Origin: Phycisphaerales bacterium
GTDB lineage: Bacteria > Planctomycetota > Phycisphaerae > Phycisphaerales > UBA1924
Length of the DNA: 64,000 nucleotides
Reading direction: 5' to 3'
Assembly (NCBI GenBank): GCA_029260295.1
Contig: JAJDDN010000008.1
Span: forward strand, 310,001-374,000
The notes below the pieces were generated by a model, which saw only the letters and a list, made by a program, of their open reading frames with translations, searched no databases and was not told the DNA's origin. Shown here piece after piece: positions 18,046 through 27,607 of this stretch. Position numbers and translations under genes: made by a program. Numbering within the stretch: position 1 is the stretch's first letter; each line of letters opens with the position of its first letter.

Positions 18046-20157
18046 TTATCGAGCTTCGGTGCCTTCTGCTTCGGCCTCGGCTCCGATGACTTCGAGATCA
18101 TCTTCGCCTTGGATGAAGGTTTCGCCTTTGTAGGTTTTGGCAAAGAGGACAAATCCAAATGATGCAAGGAGCATGAGTCCTGCGAAGAACCAGTAATAGT
18201 TTGCTCCATCGAGTGGTGTTGCGCCCTCTGCATCTTTGATGCCGTTGAGCCCGAAGTTCACACCTGATACGAATAGATTGCCCAGTGAAACTCCGAGGAA
18301 ATAGATTCCCATGATAAAGCTTTTCATTTTCTTTGGGCTCTGCGTATAGGCGAACTCAAGGCAAACAATTGAGACAAGGATTTCAGCGCAGGTGAGTACC
18401 AAGTAGGCCAAGATTTGCCAGGCAATACTGGGCATGTATCCGAGAGCCGCGACATCGGGCCAGACTCCATCGGATTGGGCCTTTGATGATGCTGGGAACT
18501 CGGTGTCGGCGATGACGCGTACTCTGCCGAGCTTCATGATTGGGCTGTTGCCTTGGTTCGATTCGACAACAATCTTGACCTTTGATGCTTGTATGCTGGG
18601 GAAGTCGAGGCGTTGGAGTTTGTTCTCGCCGGTGAGTTCGAGGAGTCCGATCTCGGTCCATGCAATTTCTTCAGATTCGGTGATGCTGCCATCATCGTTT
18701 GTGGTAGAGATTGTTTCCATCTCGCCGGGCATGTGAGCGAATACCCGGACAGTCTTTGCCATGGAATCGAGATCGGGGAGTTGCTCAATGGCAGTTCGTT
18801 CATCATCTGCCAATGCATCCAAACGATTAGTTTCGAGTTTGTACGCGGTGTATTCCTCGAAACCATCGGAGCCTTCGATTGCTGATTCGACCGGTTCGAG
18901 TTCGCCTACAAATGCAAATGGATTGATTTCAATTGCATTGATGTTCCAGGAGTTTCGTTCACGCAAACGGACGACGAGTTCTGGCGATTTGTAATCGTCA
19001 GCTTCGAGATCGAGATAACCCGATGACCAACCCGATCCATCCGCGTCCCCATCGAGAAGCTGAGAGGCAGACCACGAAGAAAGACCAGATTTCGCGCTGA
19101 CTCCTTCAAAATTTCCTCCAGAGATTCGGGTTTCGATCATGCCCGAGACGCCGAAGGCGGCCACAGTGAGGAACATACCGATCCCGATTTTGCGTAATGG
19201 AGTTGGGTTGAAGAACTTGCCCATAAATGGGTAGAGTACATATGTGAACAGCGGGATACATGTGAGGATAAGTATCGGATTGATTGCTTGAATTTGGGAT
19301 TCGAGCCAGTGAATACCGGCAAAGTTTCGGTCCATGCCTTGCGCTTGGAGTACCCATGCCGATCCGGTCTGATCGAAGAGTGCCCAGAATACGGGGACGA
19401 ATATGAGGAAGAGTGGAGCGAGATTTCTGAGTGCTCTTTTGCCTTCAGGTGAGAATGTTTCTTGTTTCCAATGCGCCCATCCCGCTGCCGGGACATGGAC
19501 AAATCTGTGGCGTCCCATCCAGAACAGGAAGGTGGCGATGGCCATGAGCACGCCGGGTAAACCGAACGCGGCCCAAGGACCATAGATACTCAGGAGGACC
19601 GGCGTGAGCAGGGTACTTGCGGCGGCGCCGACATTGATTGAGAAATAGAACCAGTTAAAGATTTGTGTCAGGAGGTGTTTGTTGCCTTGTCCGAACTGAT
19701 CGCCGACATGGGCGCTCACGCAGGGTTTGATGCCTCCGGCACCAATTGCGATCATGATGAGTCCCGCAAACATGAATGGTTTCATGTCCCAGAGTCCGTA
19801 GTGGGGGCCGAGATCCATGAGTGCGAGCATGCCGTGTCCGAGGCAGTACATGAGACTGATCCAGAGGATGGTTTTGTACTTTCCCCAGAGGATGTCGGCC
19901 AGCATTGCACCAATCAGTGGGAAGAAGTATGCGCCTGCTGTGAAAAGGTGGTATATCCCCTTGGCGGTTTCGTCATCAAAGAAATCGGGCTTTCCTGAGG
20001 AGTCGAGGAGGTGCTTGGTCATGAAGATAACGAGGATGCCCTTCATGCCGTAGAAGGAGAAGCGTTCGGCGAGTTCGTTGCCGATGATGAACTTGACACC
20101 TTTGGGGAACTTCGTCTCGGCGGGGTCTGGGGCGGTGAGGTATTGTTTTTCGCTCAT
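18046..20157 (-). CDS. POT/PTR-family proton-dependent oligopeptide transporter with extracytoplasmic insertion
   Basis: 703 residues; POT transporters are usually about 450-520. The ExxERF signature is at 28-33 (ELAERFSFYGMKGILVIFMT) and the helices continue normally to about 340. Then about 220 soluble residues are inserted before the last helices (ILAYLVLTCAEILVSIVCLE onward). The insert contains SASQLLDGDADGSGWSSGYL and IQASKVKIVVESN, which resemble discoidin (F5/8 type C) domains. The core imports di/tripeptides with protons across the inner membrane. The insertion may bind surface polymers or scaffold partners (inference). Own terminator downstream. Confidence 0.88.
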   Translation of the reverse strand: MSEKQYLTAPDPAETKFPKGVKFIIGNELAERFSFYGMKGILVIFMTKHLLDSSGKPDFFDDETAKGIYHLFTAGAYFFPLIGAMLADILWGKYKTILWISLMYCLGHGMLALMDLGPHYGLWDMKPFMFAGLIMIAIGAGGIKPCVSAHVGDQFGQGNKHLLTQIFNWFYFSINVGAAASTLLTPVLLSIYGPWAAFGLPGVLMAIATFLFWMGRHRFVHVPAAGWAHWKQETFSPEGKRALRNLAPLFLIFVPVFWALFDQTGSAWVLQAQGMDRNFAGIHWLESQIQAINPILILTCIPLFTYVLYPFMGKFFNPTPLRKIGIGMFLTVAAFGVSGMIETRISGGNFEGVSAKSGLSSWSASQLLDGDADGSGWSSGYLDLEADDYKSPELVVRLRERNSWNINAIEINPFAFVGELEPVESAIEGSDGFEEYTAYKLETNRLDALADDERTAIEQLPDLDSMAKTVRVFAHMPGEMETISTTNDDGSITESEEIAWTEIGLLELTGENKLQRLDFPSIQASKVKIVVESNQGNSPIMKLGRVRVIADTEFPASSKAQSDGVWPDVAALGYMPSIAWQILAYLVLTCAEILVSIVCLEFAYTQSPKKMKSFIMGIYFLGVSLGNLFVSGVNFGLNGIKDAEGATPLDGANYYWFFAGLMLLASFGFVLFAKTYKGETFIQGEDDLEVIGAEAEAEGTEAR

Positions 20158-20358
20158 GAGTCGTGAAACCTTGGGGAGTGTGGTCTGAGGTGAGTGTTTG
20201 GATACACAAAGTATGCGAATTGGAGGGAATTCACAAGCCGGGAATGGTAGAAATGTGGGGCTATTGTGTATTTATGTGGGTGTTGGGGGGTTTGGGGGCA
20301 AGAATCGCTGGTAGGGCTTTTTGAGCCATCAGATTGAACACGAATCACGAGGTTATTT

Positions 20359-21171
20359 ATGCATCAGAACCTGACTTCCATCATGCCCGGCGACTCGACC
20401 AAACTCATCGGGATGGTCCATGTGGGTGCCTTGCCTGGGACACCGGCGAGCGTGCTGCCTGTTGCTGAGCTAGTCAAGCAGGCGGTCGTTGAGGCCAAGA
20501 TGATCGAGGATGCGGGGTTTGATTCGTTGATTGTGGAGAACATGCACGACTCGCCGTATGTGCATGGTGATGAGCTTGGGCCTGAGATTGTTGCCGGGAT
20601 GGCTTGTGTTTGTAAGGCCGTGACTGAGGCGGTGAAGATTCCGGTTGGTGTGCAGATTTTGTCGGGTGGGAATAAGCATGCGATGTCGGTGGCGAGTGCT
20701 GTGGGAGGTCGGTATATCCGGTGCGAGAACTTTGTGTTTGCTCATGTCGCTGATGAGGGTTTGCTTGAACGAGCGGAGGCGGGGCCTTTGTTGCGGTATC
20801 GGAAGTCGATCGGTGCTGAGGATGTTAAGGTGTTTTGTGACATCAAGAAGAAGCACGCGTCGCATGCGATTACTGGGGATCTGAGTATTGCAGAGTTTGC
20901 CCATGGCGGGGAGTTCTTTGGGGCTGATGGCTTTATTGTCACCGGTGTGACGACGGGGATGGCGGCGGATCTGGATGATGTGAAAGCTGTACGCGAGGCG
21001 ACGAAGCTGCCGGTGCTGGTGGGTTCTGGGGTTACGCCGGAGAGTGTTTTGGCGCTGAGTGAATATGCGGATGCGTTGATCGTTGGTTCGTGGATCAAGA
21101 GTGATGGGTACTGGAAGAACGCGGTGGACCCCAAGAGGGCGGCGGAAATGGTGAAGGCGGGGCGTGGGTGA
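20359..21171 (+). CDS. BtpA/SgcQ-family protein
   Basis: 270 residues of TIM-barrel type. KLIGMVHVGALPGTPAS near the start, DAGFDSLIVENMHDSPYV, PVGVQILSGGNKHAMSVASA, and the barrel end PVLVGSGVTPESVLAL with ADALIVGSWIKSDGYWKNAV are the BtpA/SgcQ signature. BtpA affects photosystem I accumulation in cyanobacteria; in non-phototrophs the substrate is unknown. Overlaps the start of hrpA by 8 nt, so the two are co-translated. Confidence 0.9.
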   Translation: MHQNLTSIMPGDSTKLIGMVHVGALPGTPASVLPVAELVKQAVVEAKMIEDAGFDSLIVENMHDSPYVHGDELGPEIVAGMACVCKAVTEAVKIPVGVQILSGGNKHAMSVASAVGGRYIRCENFVFAHVADEGLLERAEAGPLLRYRKSIGAEDVKVFCDIKKKHASHAITGDLSIAEFAHGGEFFGADGFIVTGVTTGMAADLDDVKAVREATKLPVLVGSGVTPESVLALSEYADALIVGSWIKSDGYWKNAVDPKRAAEMVKAGRG

Positions 21172-24100
21172 ATCTGATTCCAATCTTGAGGCGTTGATCC
21201 GGCAGGCACCGAAGTCGGTGCGGGGGTTGTATCGTGCGCGGCTTCGTGGCCTTGAAAATCGGAAACAGGATGGGCAATCTGTTGTCAAGATTGAAGATTC
21301 GATCCGTGCGGATTTGACCAAGGCGATCGAGTCGTATGAGCGGCGGGTTCGGAATAGACCCAAATGTGCATATCCTGAGGAACTGCCGGTTAGTGAGCAT
21401 CGGGAGGAGATTGCGGCGGCGATCCGGGATCATCAGGTGGTGATTTTGTGCGGGGAGACGGGGTCGGGGAAGACGACGCAGTTGCCGAAGATTTGTTTGG
21501 ATTTGGGGCGTGGGGTCGAGGCGATGATCGGGCATACGCAGCCAAGGCGGATCGCGGCGCGGAATGTGGCGGCTCGGGTTGCTGAGGAACTCGGTGTTGG
21601 GTTGGGGACGGCGGTTGGATACAAGATGCGGTTCGGGGATCAGACGAGCGATGACACGCTGGTCAAAGTGATGACCGATGGGATTCTGCTGGCCGAGACT
21701 CGGCGTGATCCGGATCTACGGAAGTACGACACGATCATCGTGGATGAGGCGCATGAGCGTTCGCTCAATATTGATTTCTTGATGGGGTATCTGCACCGGC
21801 TGGTCGCCAAGCGGCGGGATCTGAAGGTGATCATCACCTCGGCGACGATCGATTCGGATCGGTTTGCGGAGTACTTTGGGACGAGCGATGGACCGGCGCC
21901 GGTGATTGAGGTTTCGGGGCGGATGTATCCGGTTGAGCAGCGGTACGACGCGTCGATGATTATGGACGGGACGCCTATGCCTGAGGCGGCGTCGTATGCG
22001 GCGGCGCAGTTGATGATCGAGGGGCACGGGGATGTGCTGGTGTTTATGCCTGGGGAGCGGGAGATTCGGCAGACGGCTCATGAGCTGAACAAGCTGGATT
22101 ACTTGCCGCATAATGTGGAGATTTTGCCGTTGTATGCGCGGTTGTCGCCTCAAGAGCAGCAGCGGGTTTTCAAAGCGGGGCGGAGTGGGGGGTCACGGAT
22201 TGTGATCGCGACCAATGTTGCGGAGACATCGATTACGGTGCCGAACATTCGGAGTGTGGTTGATCCGGGTGTGGCTCGGCTCAAGCGGTACAACGCTCGG
22301 ACGAAGCTGCACGGGTTGCAGGTGGAGCCGGTGTCGCAGGCGTCGGCGAACCAGCGGGCTGGGCGGTGTGGGCGTATTGCATCTGGGGTGTGTTTGCGGC
22401 TGTATGAGCAGAATGATTATGAGGGACGCGATGAGTTCACGCAGCCGGAGTTGTTGCGGTCGAATCTTGCTTCGGTGATTCTGCAGATGATTGATCTTGG
22501 GCTTGGGGAGCCCAATGAGTTCCCGTTTTTGGATCCGCCTGATAGCCGGCAGTGGCGGGATGGCTATGAAACGCTTCACGAACTGGGCGCGATAGATGAT
22601 GATCACAAGCTGACAGCGATCGGGAAGAAGATGGCGCGGCTGCCTGTGGATCCGCGGGTGGGGCGGATGATCCTGGCGGGGCAGGAGGAAAACTGTCTGA
22701 ACGATGTTCTTATTATCGCGTCGGTATTGTCGACGCAGGATCCTCGGGTGCGGCCGCATGACAAGCAGCAGCTTGCTGATGAGGCGCATGCTGAGTTTGC
22801 GGTTGAGGGGTCGGATTTTTTATCGTACCTTAAGATTTGGGATTGGTACCACGAGCAACACAAGAACCTGACGCGGCGAAAGCTTGGGCGGGCGTGCGAG
22901 GCCGCGTACTTTGCGGTGCGGCGGATTGATGAGTGGCGAGAGGTGTATAGGCAACTCCGGGGGATGTGCCTTGAGATGAAGCTTGATCCTGAGGTTGGGC
23001 ATACGGATCATGATGCGGTGCATCGGGCTTTATTGACTGGGCTGCTGACGAACCTTGGCAAGAAGGGGGATCGGCATGAGTACAAGGGGACGCGAGGGTC
23101 GGCGTACTCGATTATTCCGGGGTCGTCGGTGTTCGAGTCGAGGCCCGAATGGGTGATGGCGGGGGAGGTTGTGCGGACGACTAAGGTGTACGCGCGGACC
23201 GTGGCGCGGATTAATCCCAAGTGGGTTGAGGATGCGGCGGGGCACCTGATCAAAAGGACGCACACGAATCCTCGGTGGGAGGACAAGAATAATCGCGTGG
23301 TGGCCGATGAGCGGGTGTCGTTGTATGGGCTAGATATTGTGCCTCGACGGACGGTCCATTATGGGCCGATTGATCCGGCGGCGTCGCGTGAGTTGTTTAT
23401 TCATCATGCGCTTGTTGAAGAGGAGATGCCGAGCAAGTGTGTGCAGATTAAGCAGAATCGGCAGTTGCTCGCCTCGCTGCGGACGCTTGAAGACAAGGCG
23501 AGGCGTGGGGATCTGATCGCGGATCATCAAGCGATCTTCCGGTTTTATGATGAACGATTGCCCGCGGAGATGTACAGCGGGCAGAAGTTTGAGAAATGGG
23601 CGAAGGACAACGGGGCGTGTCTGCAGATGAGCGAGCAGGATCTGGTGCTTGCCGATGATGCCGGGGTGACGGGGAAGACGCATCCGGATTCGGTGTCGGT
23701 TGGGTCAAGGCATGCGGGGTTGAGTTATAAATTCGAGCCGGGGGAGGATGTTGATGGGGTGTCGGTGCGGGTTCGGGTGGAGGATCTGCCTCACTTGTCG
23801 CGGGATGTGCTCGAGTGGTCGGTGCCTGGGTTTGTGATGCAGCGGGTCGAAGCGATGATCCGGTCTTTGCCCAAGCAGTACCGCCGGCAGTTTGATGCTC
23901 CGGTTGTGGCTCGGGAGCTGATGCCGATACTTGACAAGGACAAGGGGTCGATAGCGAGTCAACTTGCAGGGTTGCTCACGGCCAAGGCGGGGGTGGCGAT
24001 CCGGGCGGATCAGTTCCGGGAGGATCAGGTGCCTGGGTACTTGTCGCCGAGGATTGTGGTGCTTGATGGGAAGGGCAAGGAGCTGGCGTCGGGGCGGGAG

Positions 24101-25045
24101 CTCAAGGCGATCAAGGACGAGTTCAAGGAGCAGTCGCACAAGGCGATTGATGAAGCCGCCGACGAGTTCCATGTTGATGGGATGCGGTCTTGGGAGATCG
24201 AAGCGTTTGAAGAGCGGGTTGAGTTTGAGGACCACGGACGGAAGGTGCTTGGGTATCCGACGATGGTGATTGATGGGGCGGGCGTCAATGTTCGTGTTCG
24301 GACATCGAGGTGGATCGCGGAGCGAGAGACACGCGCGGGGCAGGGGTTGCTGCTTGGGATTGCGCTCAAATCCGAACTCAAGATTCGTCCTCAGCAGATG
24401 CCGGGGTACAGCCCGATGACGGTCAATGGATCGGCGTGCGGGTTTGGCCCTGACGAAATTCAGGCGGCCATGTACTCTCGGGCTGGGATGTTGGTTGGGA
24501 TTGATGGGAAGCCGGTGATCAGGTCAAAGGAGGACTTTGAGGCGCGGCTGCTGAGCGGTATGGACAAGGGGTTGCAAGCGGTGCAGGGGAGTATTTCGAA
24601 CCTGTTAAAAGTATACGGGGCGGTTCTGCAAGGGCGGTCGCTGGCGACTTCGAAGCACCCGGCGGCGTGGCGGGTGACTATTTTGGATCTTCAGGAGCAG
24701 ATAAAGGTGTTGGCGAGGGATGGGTGTTTGCTCAATACACCGACGCGGTGGCTGTGGTGTTTGCCTCGGTATGTGCGGGCGATGGAGGTGCGGCTTACAC
24801 GGATGCGGAGCAGCGGGCCTGAACGAGACGAGCAGATGATCCGGAGTGTGGCTCCCTGGGTGAAGTGCGTGAAGGAGTTGCAGTCGCAGGGTGCTGATAC
24901 GGATGATTCGGTGGCCGATTCGTATGAGGAGCTGTTCTGGATGGTGCAGGAGTTCCGGGTGGCGGTTTTTGCTCAGGAGCTCAAAACGGTGGTGCCTGTT
25001 TCGGATAAGCGGCTGCGGAAGCAACTCGAAAGAATCACCGGATAA
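21164..25045 (+). CDS. hrpA: ATP-dependent RNA helicase HrpA
   Basis: 1293 residues, the normal length of bacterial HrpA. Walker A GETGSGKTT at 97-105, DEAH box at 194-197, SAT motif (IITSATIDSDRF), motif V/VI segments RIVIATNVAETSITVPNIRS and NQRAGRCGRIASGVC, then the HA2/OB-fold and the long C-terminal domain typical of HrpA (DUF3418-type). It unwinds RNA and rescues colliding or stalled ribosomes. Start GTG at 21164 overlaps the previous gene. No disruption seen. Confidence 0.96.
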   Translation: MGESDSNLEALIRQAPKSVRGLYRARLRGLENRKQDGQSVVKIEDSIRADLTKAIESYERRVRNRPKCAYPEELPVSEHREEIAAAIRDHQVVILCGETGSGKTTQLPKICLDLGRGVEAMIGHTQPRRIAARNVAARVAEELGVGLGTAVGYKMRFGDQTSDDTLVKVMTDGILLAETRRDPDLRKYDTIIVDEAHERSLNIDFLMGYLHRLVAKRRDLKVIITSATIDSDRFAEYFGTSDGPAPVIEVSGRMYPVEQRYDASMIMDGTPMPEAASYAAAQLMIEGHGDVLVFMPGEREIRQTAHELNKLDYLPHNVEILPLYARLSPQEQQRVFKAGRSGGSRIVIATNVAETSITVPNIRSVVDPGVARLKRYNARTKLHGLQVEPVSQASANQRAGRCGRIASGVCLRLYEQNDYEGRDEFTQPELLRSNLASVILQMIDLGLGEPNEFPFLDPPDSRQWRDGYETLHELGAIDDDHKLTAIGKKMARLPVDPRVGRMILAGQEENCLNDVLIIASVLSTQDPRVRPHDKQQLADEAHAEFAVEGSDFLSYLKIWDWYHEQHKNLTRRKLGRACEAAYFAVRRIDEWREVYRQLRGMCLEMKLDPEVGHTDHDAVHRALLTGLLTNLGKKGDRHEYKGTRGSAYSIIPGSSVFESRPEWVMAGEVVRTTKVYARTVARINPKWVEDAAGHLIKRTHTNPRWEDKNNRVVADERVSLYGLDIVPRRTVHYGPIDPAASRELFIHHALVEEEMPSKCVQIKQNRQLLASLRTLEDKARRGDLIADHQAIFRFYDERLPAEMYSGQKFEKWAKDNGACLQMSEQDLVLADDAGVTGKTHPDSVSVGSRHAGLSYKFEPGEDVDGVSVRVRVEDLPHLSRDVLEWSVPGFVMQRVEAMIRSLPKQYRRQFDAPVVARELMPILDKDKGSIASQLAGLLTAKAGVAIRADQFREDQVPGYLSPRIVVLDGKGKELASGRELKAIKDEFKEQSHKAIDEAADEFHVDGMRSWEIEAFEERVEFEDHGRKVLGYPTMVIDGAGVNVRVRTSRWIAERETRAGQGLLLGIALKSELKIRPQQMPGYSPMTVNGSACGFGPDEIQAAMYSRAGMLVGIDGKPVIRSKEDFEARLLSGMDKGLQAVQGSISNLLKVYGAVLQGRSLATSKHPAAWRVTILDLQEQIKVLARDGCLLNTPTRWLWCLPRYVRAMEVRLTRMRSSGPERDEQMIRSVAPWVKCVKELQSQGADTDDSVADSYEELFWMVQEFRVAVFAQELKTVVPVSDKRLRKQLERITG

Positions 25046-25080
25046 AAAAAGACAGGCGGAGGTCACAATGACACTCCGCC
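25044..25080 (-). terminator. intrinsic terminator of the peroxiredoxin-like gene
   Basis: GGCGGA / TCCGCC outer stem with inner GTCA / TGAC pairing. On the minus strand it is followed within 4 nt by seven T residues (the A-run at 25044-25050). Confidence 0.75.
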
Positions 25081-25114
25081 CATCAAGAGGGGGTATTTGA
25101 ATGGTCCTTTTAGA

Positions 25115-25780
25115 TCAGTCCTCGGCGGTAATTTCTTTGATGACCTTGAGTACCTTTTTGTAGTTGGCTCGTTTGGAGTAGTTATCGTCGTCATAGACAA
25201 ACTTGACCGTTAAATCTTGAGCGATCACATAAGTTGCAGGAATGGGGAGTTCCCATTTTCGTGTGCCGTTGGCTTTGGGTACATTGATGTCGTAGTTCTT
25301 GTATTTTTTGATCGTTTGCGCGTCGAGCTTGAATGTGAGGCCGAGTTCGCGGGCGAGTTCGTTGTTCTCATCGTGTCCGATGTAGAATCCAAGTTCGAGG
25401 TCATTTCCGAGCTCTACGCTTTTTTCATCCATCTCTGGTGAAATCGCGAGCACAGTCGCTCCTAGTGCGTCGAATTTTTCGAGGTTGTCTTGGATTTCAG
25501 AGAGTTCGCCACGGCAGTATGGGCACCAACTTCCACGGAAGAAGGTGAGTACGACGGGGCCGCTTTCGAGTAGTGTGCTGAGCGAGACTTCCTCGGATCC
25601 AGCAGGAGAGAGGGGAGTGGTGATCGTAAAGTCTTCGATGGAATCGCCGATCGTAAGAAGAGGCGTACTAGCTGAATCGAGAGTGTTTTCTTGAATCACT
25701 TCGCTGTGTGCATTGAACTCTAATGGGAGCTCGGCTCCGAAGATGGTCGATGCAGCGATGATTGAAAGCAGTGCGTTCAT
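25115..25780 (-). CDS. exported peroxiredoxin-like (AhpC/TSA) protein
   Basis: 221 residues: a signal peptide-like N-terminus (MNALLSIIAASTIFGAELPL), then a thioredoxin fold with VVLTFFRGSWCPYCRGELSE, the WCPYC motif of the AhpC/TSA peroxiredoxin-like group, and ATVLAISPEMDEKSVELGND. It probably reduces peroxides or organises thiols in the periplasm. Monocistronic, with its own terminator. Confidence 0.88.
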   Translation of the reverse strand: MNALLSIIAASTIFGAELPLEFNAHSEVIQENTLDSASTPLLTIGDSIEDFTITTPLSPAGSEEVSLSTLLESGPVVLTFFRGSWCPYCRGELSEIQDNLEKFDALGATVLAISPEMDEKSVELGNDLELGFYIGHDENNELARELGLTFKLDAQTIKKYKNYDINVPKANGTRKWELPIPATYVIAQDLTVKFVYDDDNYSKRANYKKVLKVIKEITAED

Positions 25781-25859
25781 ACCAAGAGAAGTGGTCTGGG
25801 AAGGTGGGTATTCCTGAATAAAGAAATATTTTACAAATGGTAATCAGGGATGATTTCGG

Positions 25860-26696
25860 CTATTTGGGGCGACGGCCACCGGTCTGCTCGCCTGGGATAG
25901 CCCCTGGGCTTGCCATTAGAGTATCTGGGTCTATCTGGGAGGCAGATCGCTGGATATCGGCGGTCATCGTCCCTTTGCGGCCGCCGGTTTGTTCTCCAGC
26001 GATGGCCGAGGAGGAACTGACCGAAATCGAAAGGATCACGAGTGTTGCCAGCATGAAGACTGGCATCTTGGCGGCGTCTTGGAGGATCTGGGCGGCACGC
26101 TTGCGGGCACGGGAACGCATCTGCTGGATGGCGTTCTCATTCATGCCGCCTCCGGAGGTTTTGGTAATCATTCGGTCATCCTCCCTGCGGGTGGCTCCCA
26201 GAACCATGGCGACTCTTTGACGATCTGCCTTATCGATGTAGGAGGCCGCGAGTTTTTGTTTTTCGCTGGCTGAGAGGGAGTCTCTGAGTGAAGAGATGGC
26301 CTGATCGAGATCTGAGCGGTCTTCGATACTGGTATCGACGGCTGAGGTCATGGCCAGGCGTTGGGCTTGGGAGAGGCCGGTGATGTACTGGCTGGTGCGA
26401 TTGAGGCGGCGGAAATGCTTTCGGCACAATGCGAGGTAGGACCAGCGGGCGAGTGTTGGGGCGTGGGTGGTGAGGCGTTCGATGGCTTGGTCGACCGAAG
26501 GATTGTCGTGAAAGGTTGGGTAGCCGTCGTTTTCGAGCATCTTCCAGACCTTGGTGTCGGTCCATGCGATCATGTCGTCGATGTCCATGGTTGAATCGGT
26601 CAGGGTTCTGGAGGCGTTGCGGCAGGAGCCTTCGATCGCGGGACGGACCTTTGATTCGTAGAGACGCCAGAACTGGTCGTGGTCGGAGCGTTTCAT
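25860..26696 (-). CDS. membrane-anchored sigma-70-like protein with C-terminal repeat
   Basis: 278 residues. The first 120 resemble ECF region 2 (TMDIDDMIAWTDTKVWKMLE). Residues about 150-215 resemble region 4 (LSASEKQKLAASYIDKADRQ, then NENAIQQMRSRARKRAAQIL). A membrane helix follows (MPVFMLATLVILSISVSSSS), and then a tail with the heptad GEQTGGR twice (AIAGEQTGGRKG and AIPGEQTGGRRPK at the very end). Sigma factors are normally soluble, so a built-in anchor could keep it inactive until cleaved. Overlaps the upstream TPR-like gene by 4 nt. Divergent; the sigma assignment is by pattern only. Confidence 0.6.
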   Translation of the reverse strand: MKRSDHDQFWRLYESKVRPAIEGSCRNASRTLTDSTMDIDDMIAWTDTKVWKMLENDGYPTFHDNPSVDQAIERLTTHAPTLARWSYLALCRKHFRRLNRTSQYITGLSQAQRLAMTSAVDTSIEDRSDLDQAISSLRDSLSASEKQKLAASYIDKADRQRVAMVLGATRREDDRMITKTSGGGMNENAIQQMRSRARKRAAQILQDAAKMPVFMLATLVILSISVSSSSAIAGEQTGGRKGTMTADIQRSASQIDPDTLMASPGAIPGEQTGGRRPK

Positions 26697-27364
26697 GATT
26701 GGGCTCCGTTCTCTCGCTTCATGATTTCTAGCCTGGCGAGGAGTTTGAGTCCGGACTCTAGAGATTGAGCGACTTGCTGAGTTCTTGGGTCAAGGTCGAG
26801 GTATGCGGCGAGTTCTGAGTCTGGGGTGAGGAGCTTTGGGTTGTTGAGCAGGGTTTTGAAGATGACTTCGGCTTGCTGGGTGTATCCGGCATCGAAGACC
26901 GCCACGGCTCCGGTCAGGAGGACTGGGATCGAATCTGGGTTCTCTTCTTGTGCATCGAGGAAGTAGGCTATGGCACTCGATGGATCACCGAGGCGGATGA
27001 ATCGGTCGGCGATGTTGCCGCTGGAGATTTCTCGTCGGCGTGGGGTATCGGCGTATTTGAGTGCGGCGAGTTCGAGTGCAATGGCTTTGTCGAGATTACC
27101 CATGGCGCTGTTTGCCAAGGCGCGTTGGTTTGCACGGGCCCATGCTGGGTTTGGGTGGTTGTCGCCGTCGGTGGCGTCGTAGGTGCCGAGGAGTGAGAGC
27201 AGGGTTTGTGTGAAAATCTCGGTGCCCTCGTGATTGTTTGTGTCACGGGCGGCGTGGAGTTCGTTGCAGGCGTCCATGATCGCTGCTTCGAGATTTGAGA
27301 GTTCGTCGTGCTTGGAGGCGGTGACGATTGTGGTGGTCTTGTTGGTTGGGATCATCTGGGTCAT
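26693..27364 (-). CDS. TPR-like protein coupled to the membrane sigma-like gene
   Basis: 223 residues, cytosolic, all-helical. NQRALANSAMGNLDKAIALE, IADRFIRLGDPSSAIAYFLD and LLTGAVAVFDAGYTQQAEVI look like consecutive TPR motifs. First gene of a two-gene unit, with the downstream sigma-like start overlapping its stop. Probably a partner or regulator of that protein; no direct evidence. Confidence 0.65.
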   Translation of the reverse strand: MTQMIPTNKTTTIVTASKHDELSNLEAAIMDACNELHAARDTNNHEGTEIFTQTLLSLLGTYDATDGDNHPNPAWARANQRALANSAMGNLDKAIALELAALKYADTPRRREISSGNIADRFIRLGDPSSAIAYFLDAQEENPDSIPVLLTGAVAVFDAGYTQQAEVIFKTLLNNPKLLTPDSELAAYLDLDPRTQQVAQSLESGLKLLARLEIMKRENGAQS

Positions 27365-27607
27365 GGTATCGGCCTTTTCTGATTGTCATGGTCAGATACG
27401 CACGGGTCACAGATGTGGGTGCGTATATATATTTGTACCGCATGGGGGATGGAATGCTGACACAACAATCAGAAAAACAATCAAAAACACTGTTTATTGC
27501 GTATTACCGGTACAAAAACATAAATTCTTTCGTGTTTGGTCAATGGAGAGTGGTGGTGTCGGTTTGTGTGTGAATGTGCTTCACAACACCAACACAAGGA
27601 GAATCAA
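27365..27607. promoter_or_regulatory. AT-rich divergent regulatory region
   Basis: About 240 nt between divergent genes, notably AT-rich against its surroundings (TATATATATTTG). An inverted repeat TTTGTACC / GGTACAAA lies at 27432-27439 and 27509-27516. Probably holds both promoters; specific boxes cannot be assigned with confidence. Confidence 0.45.
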
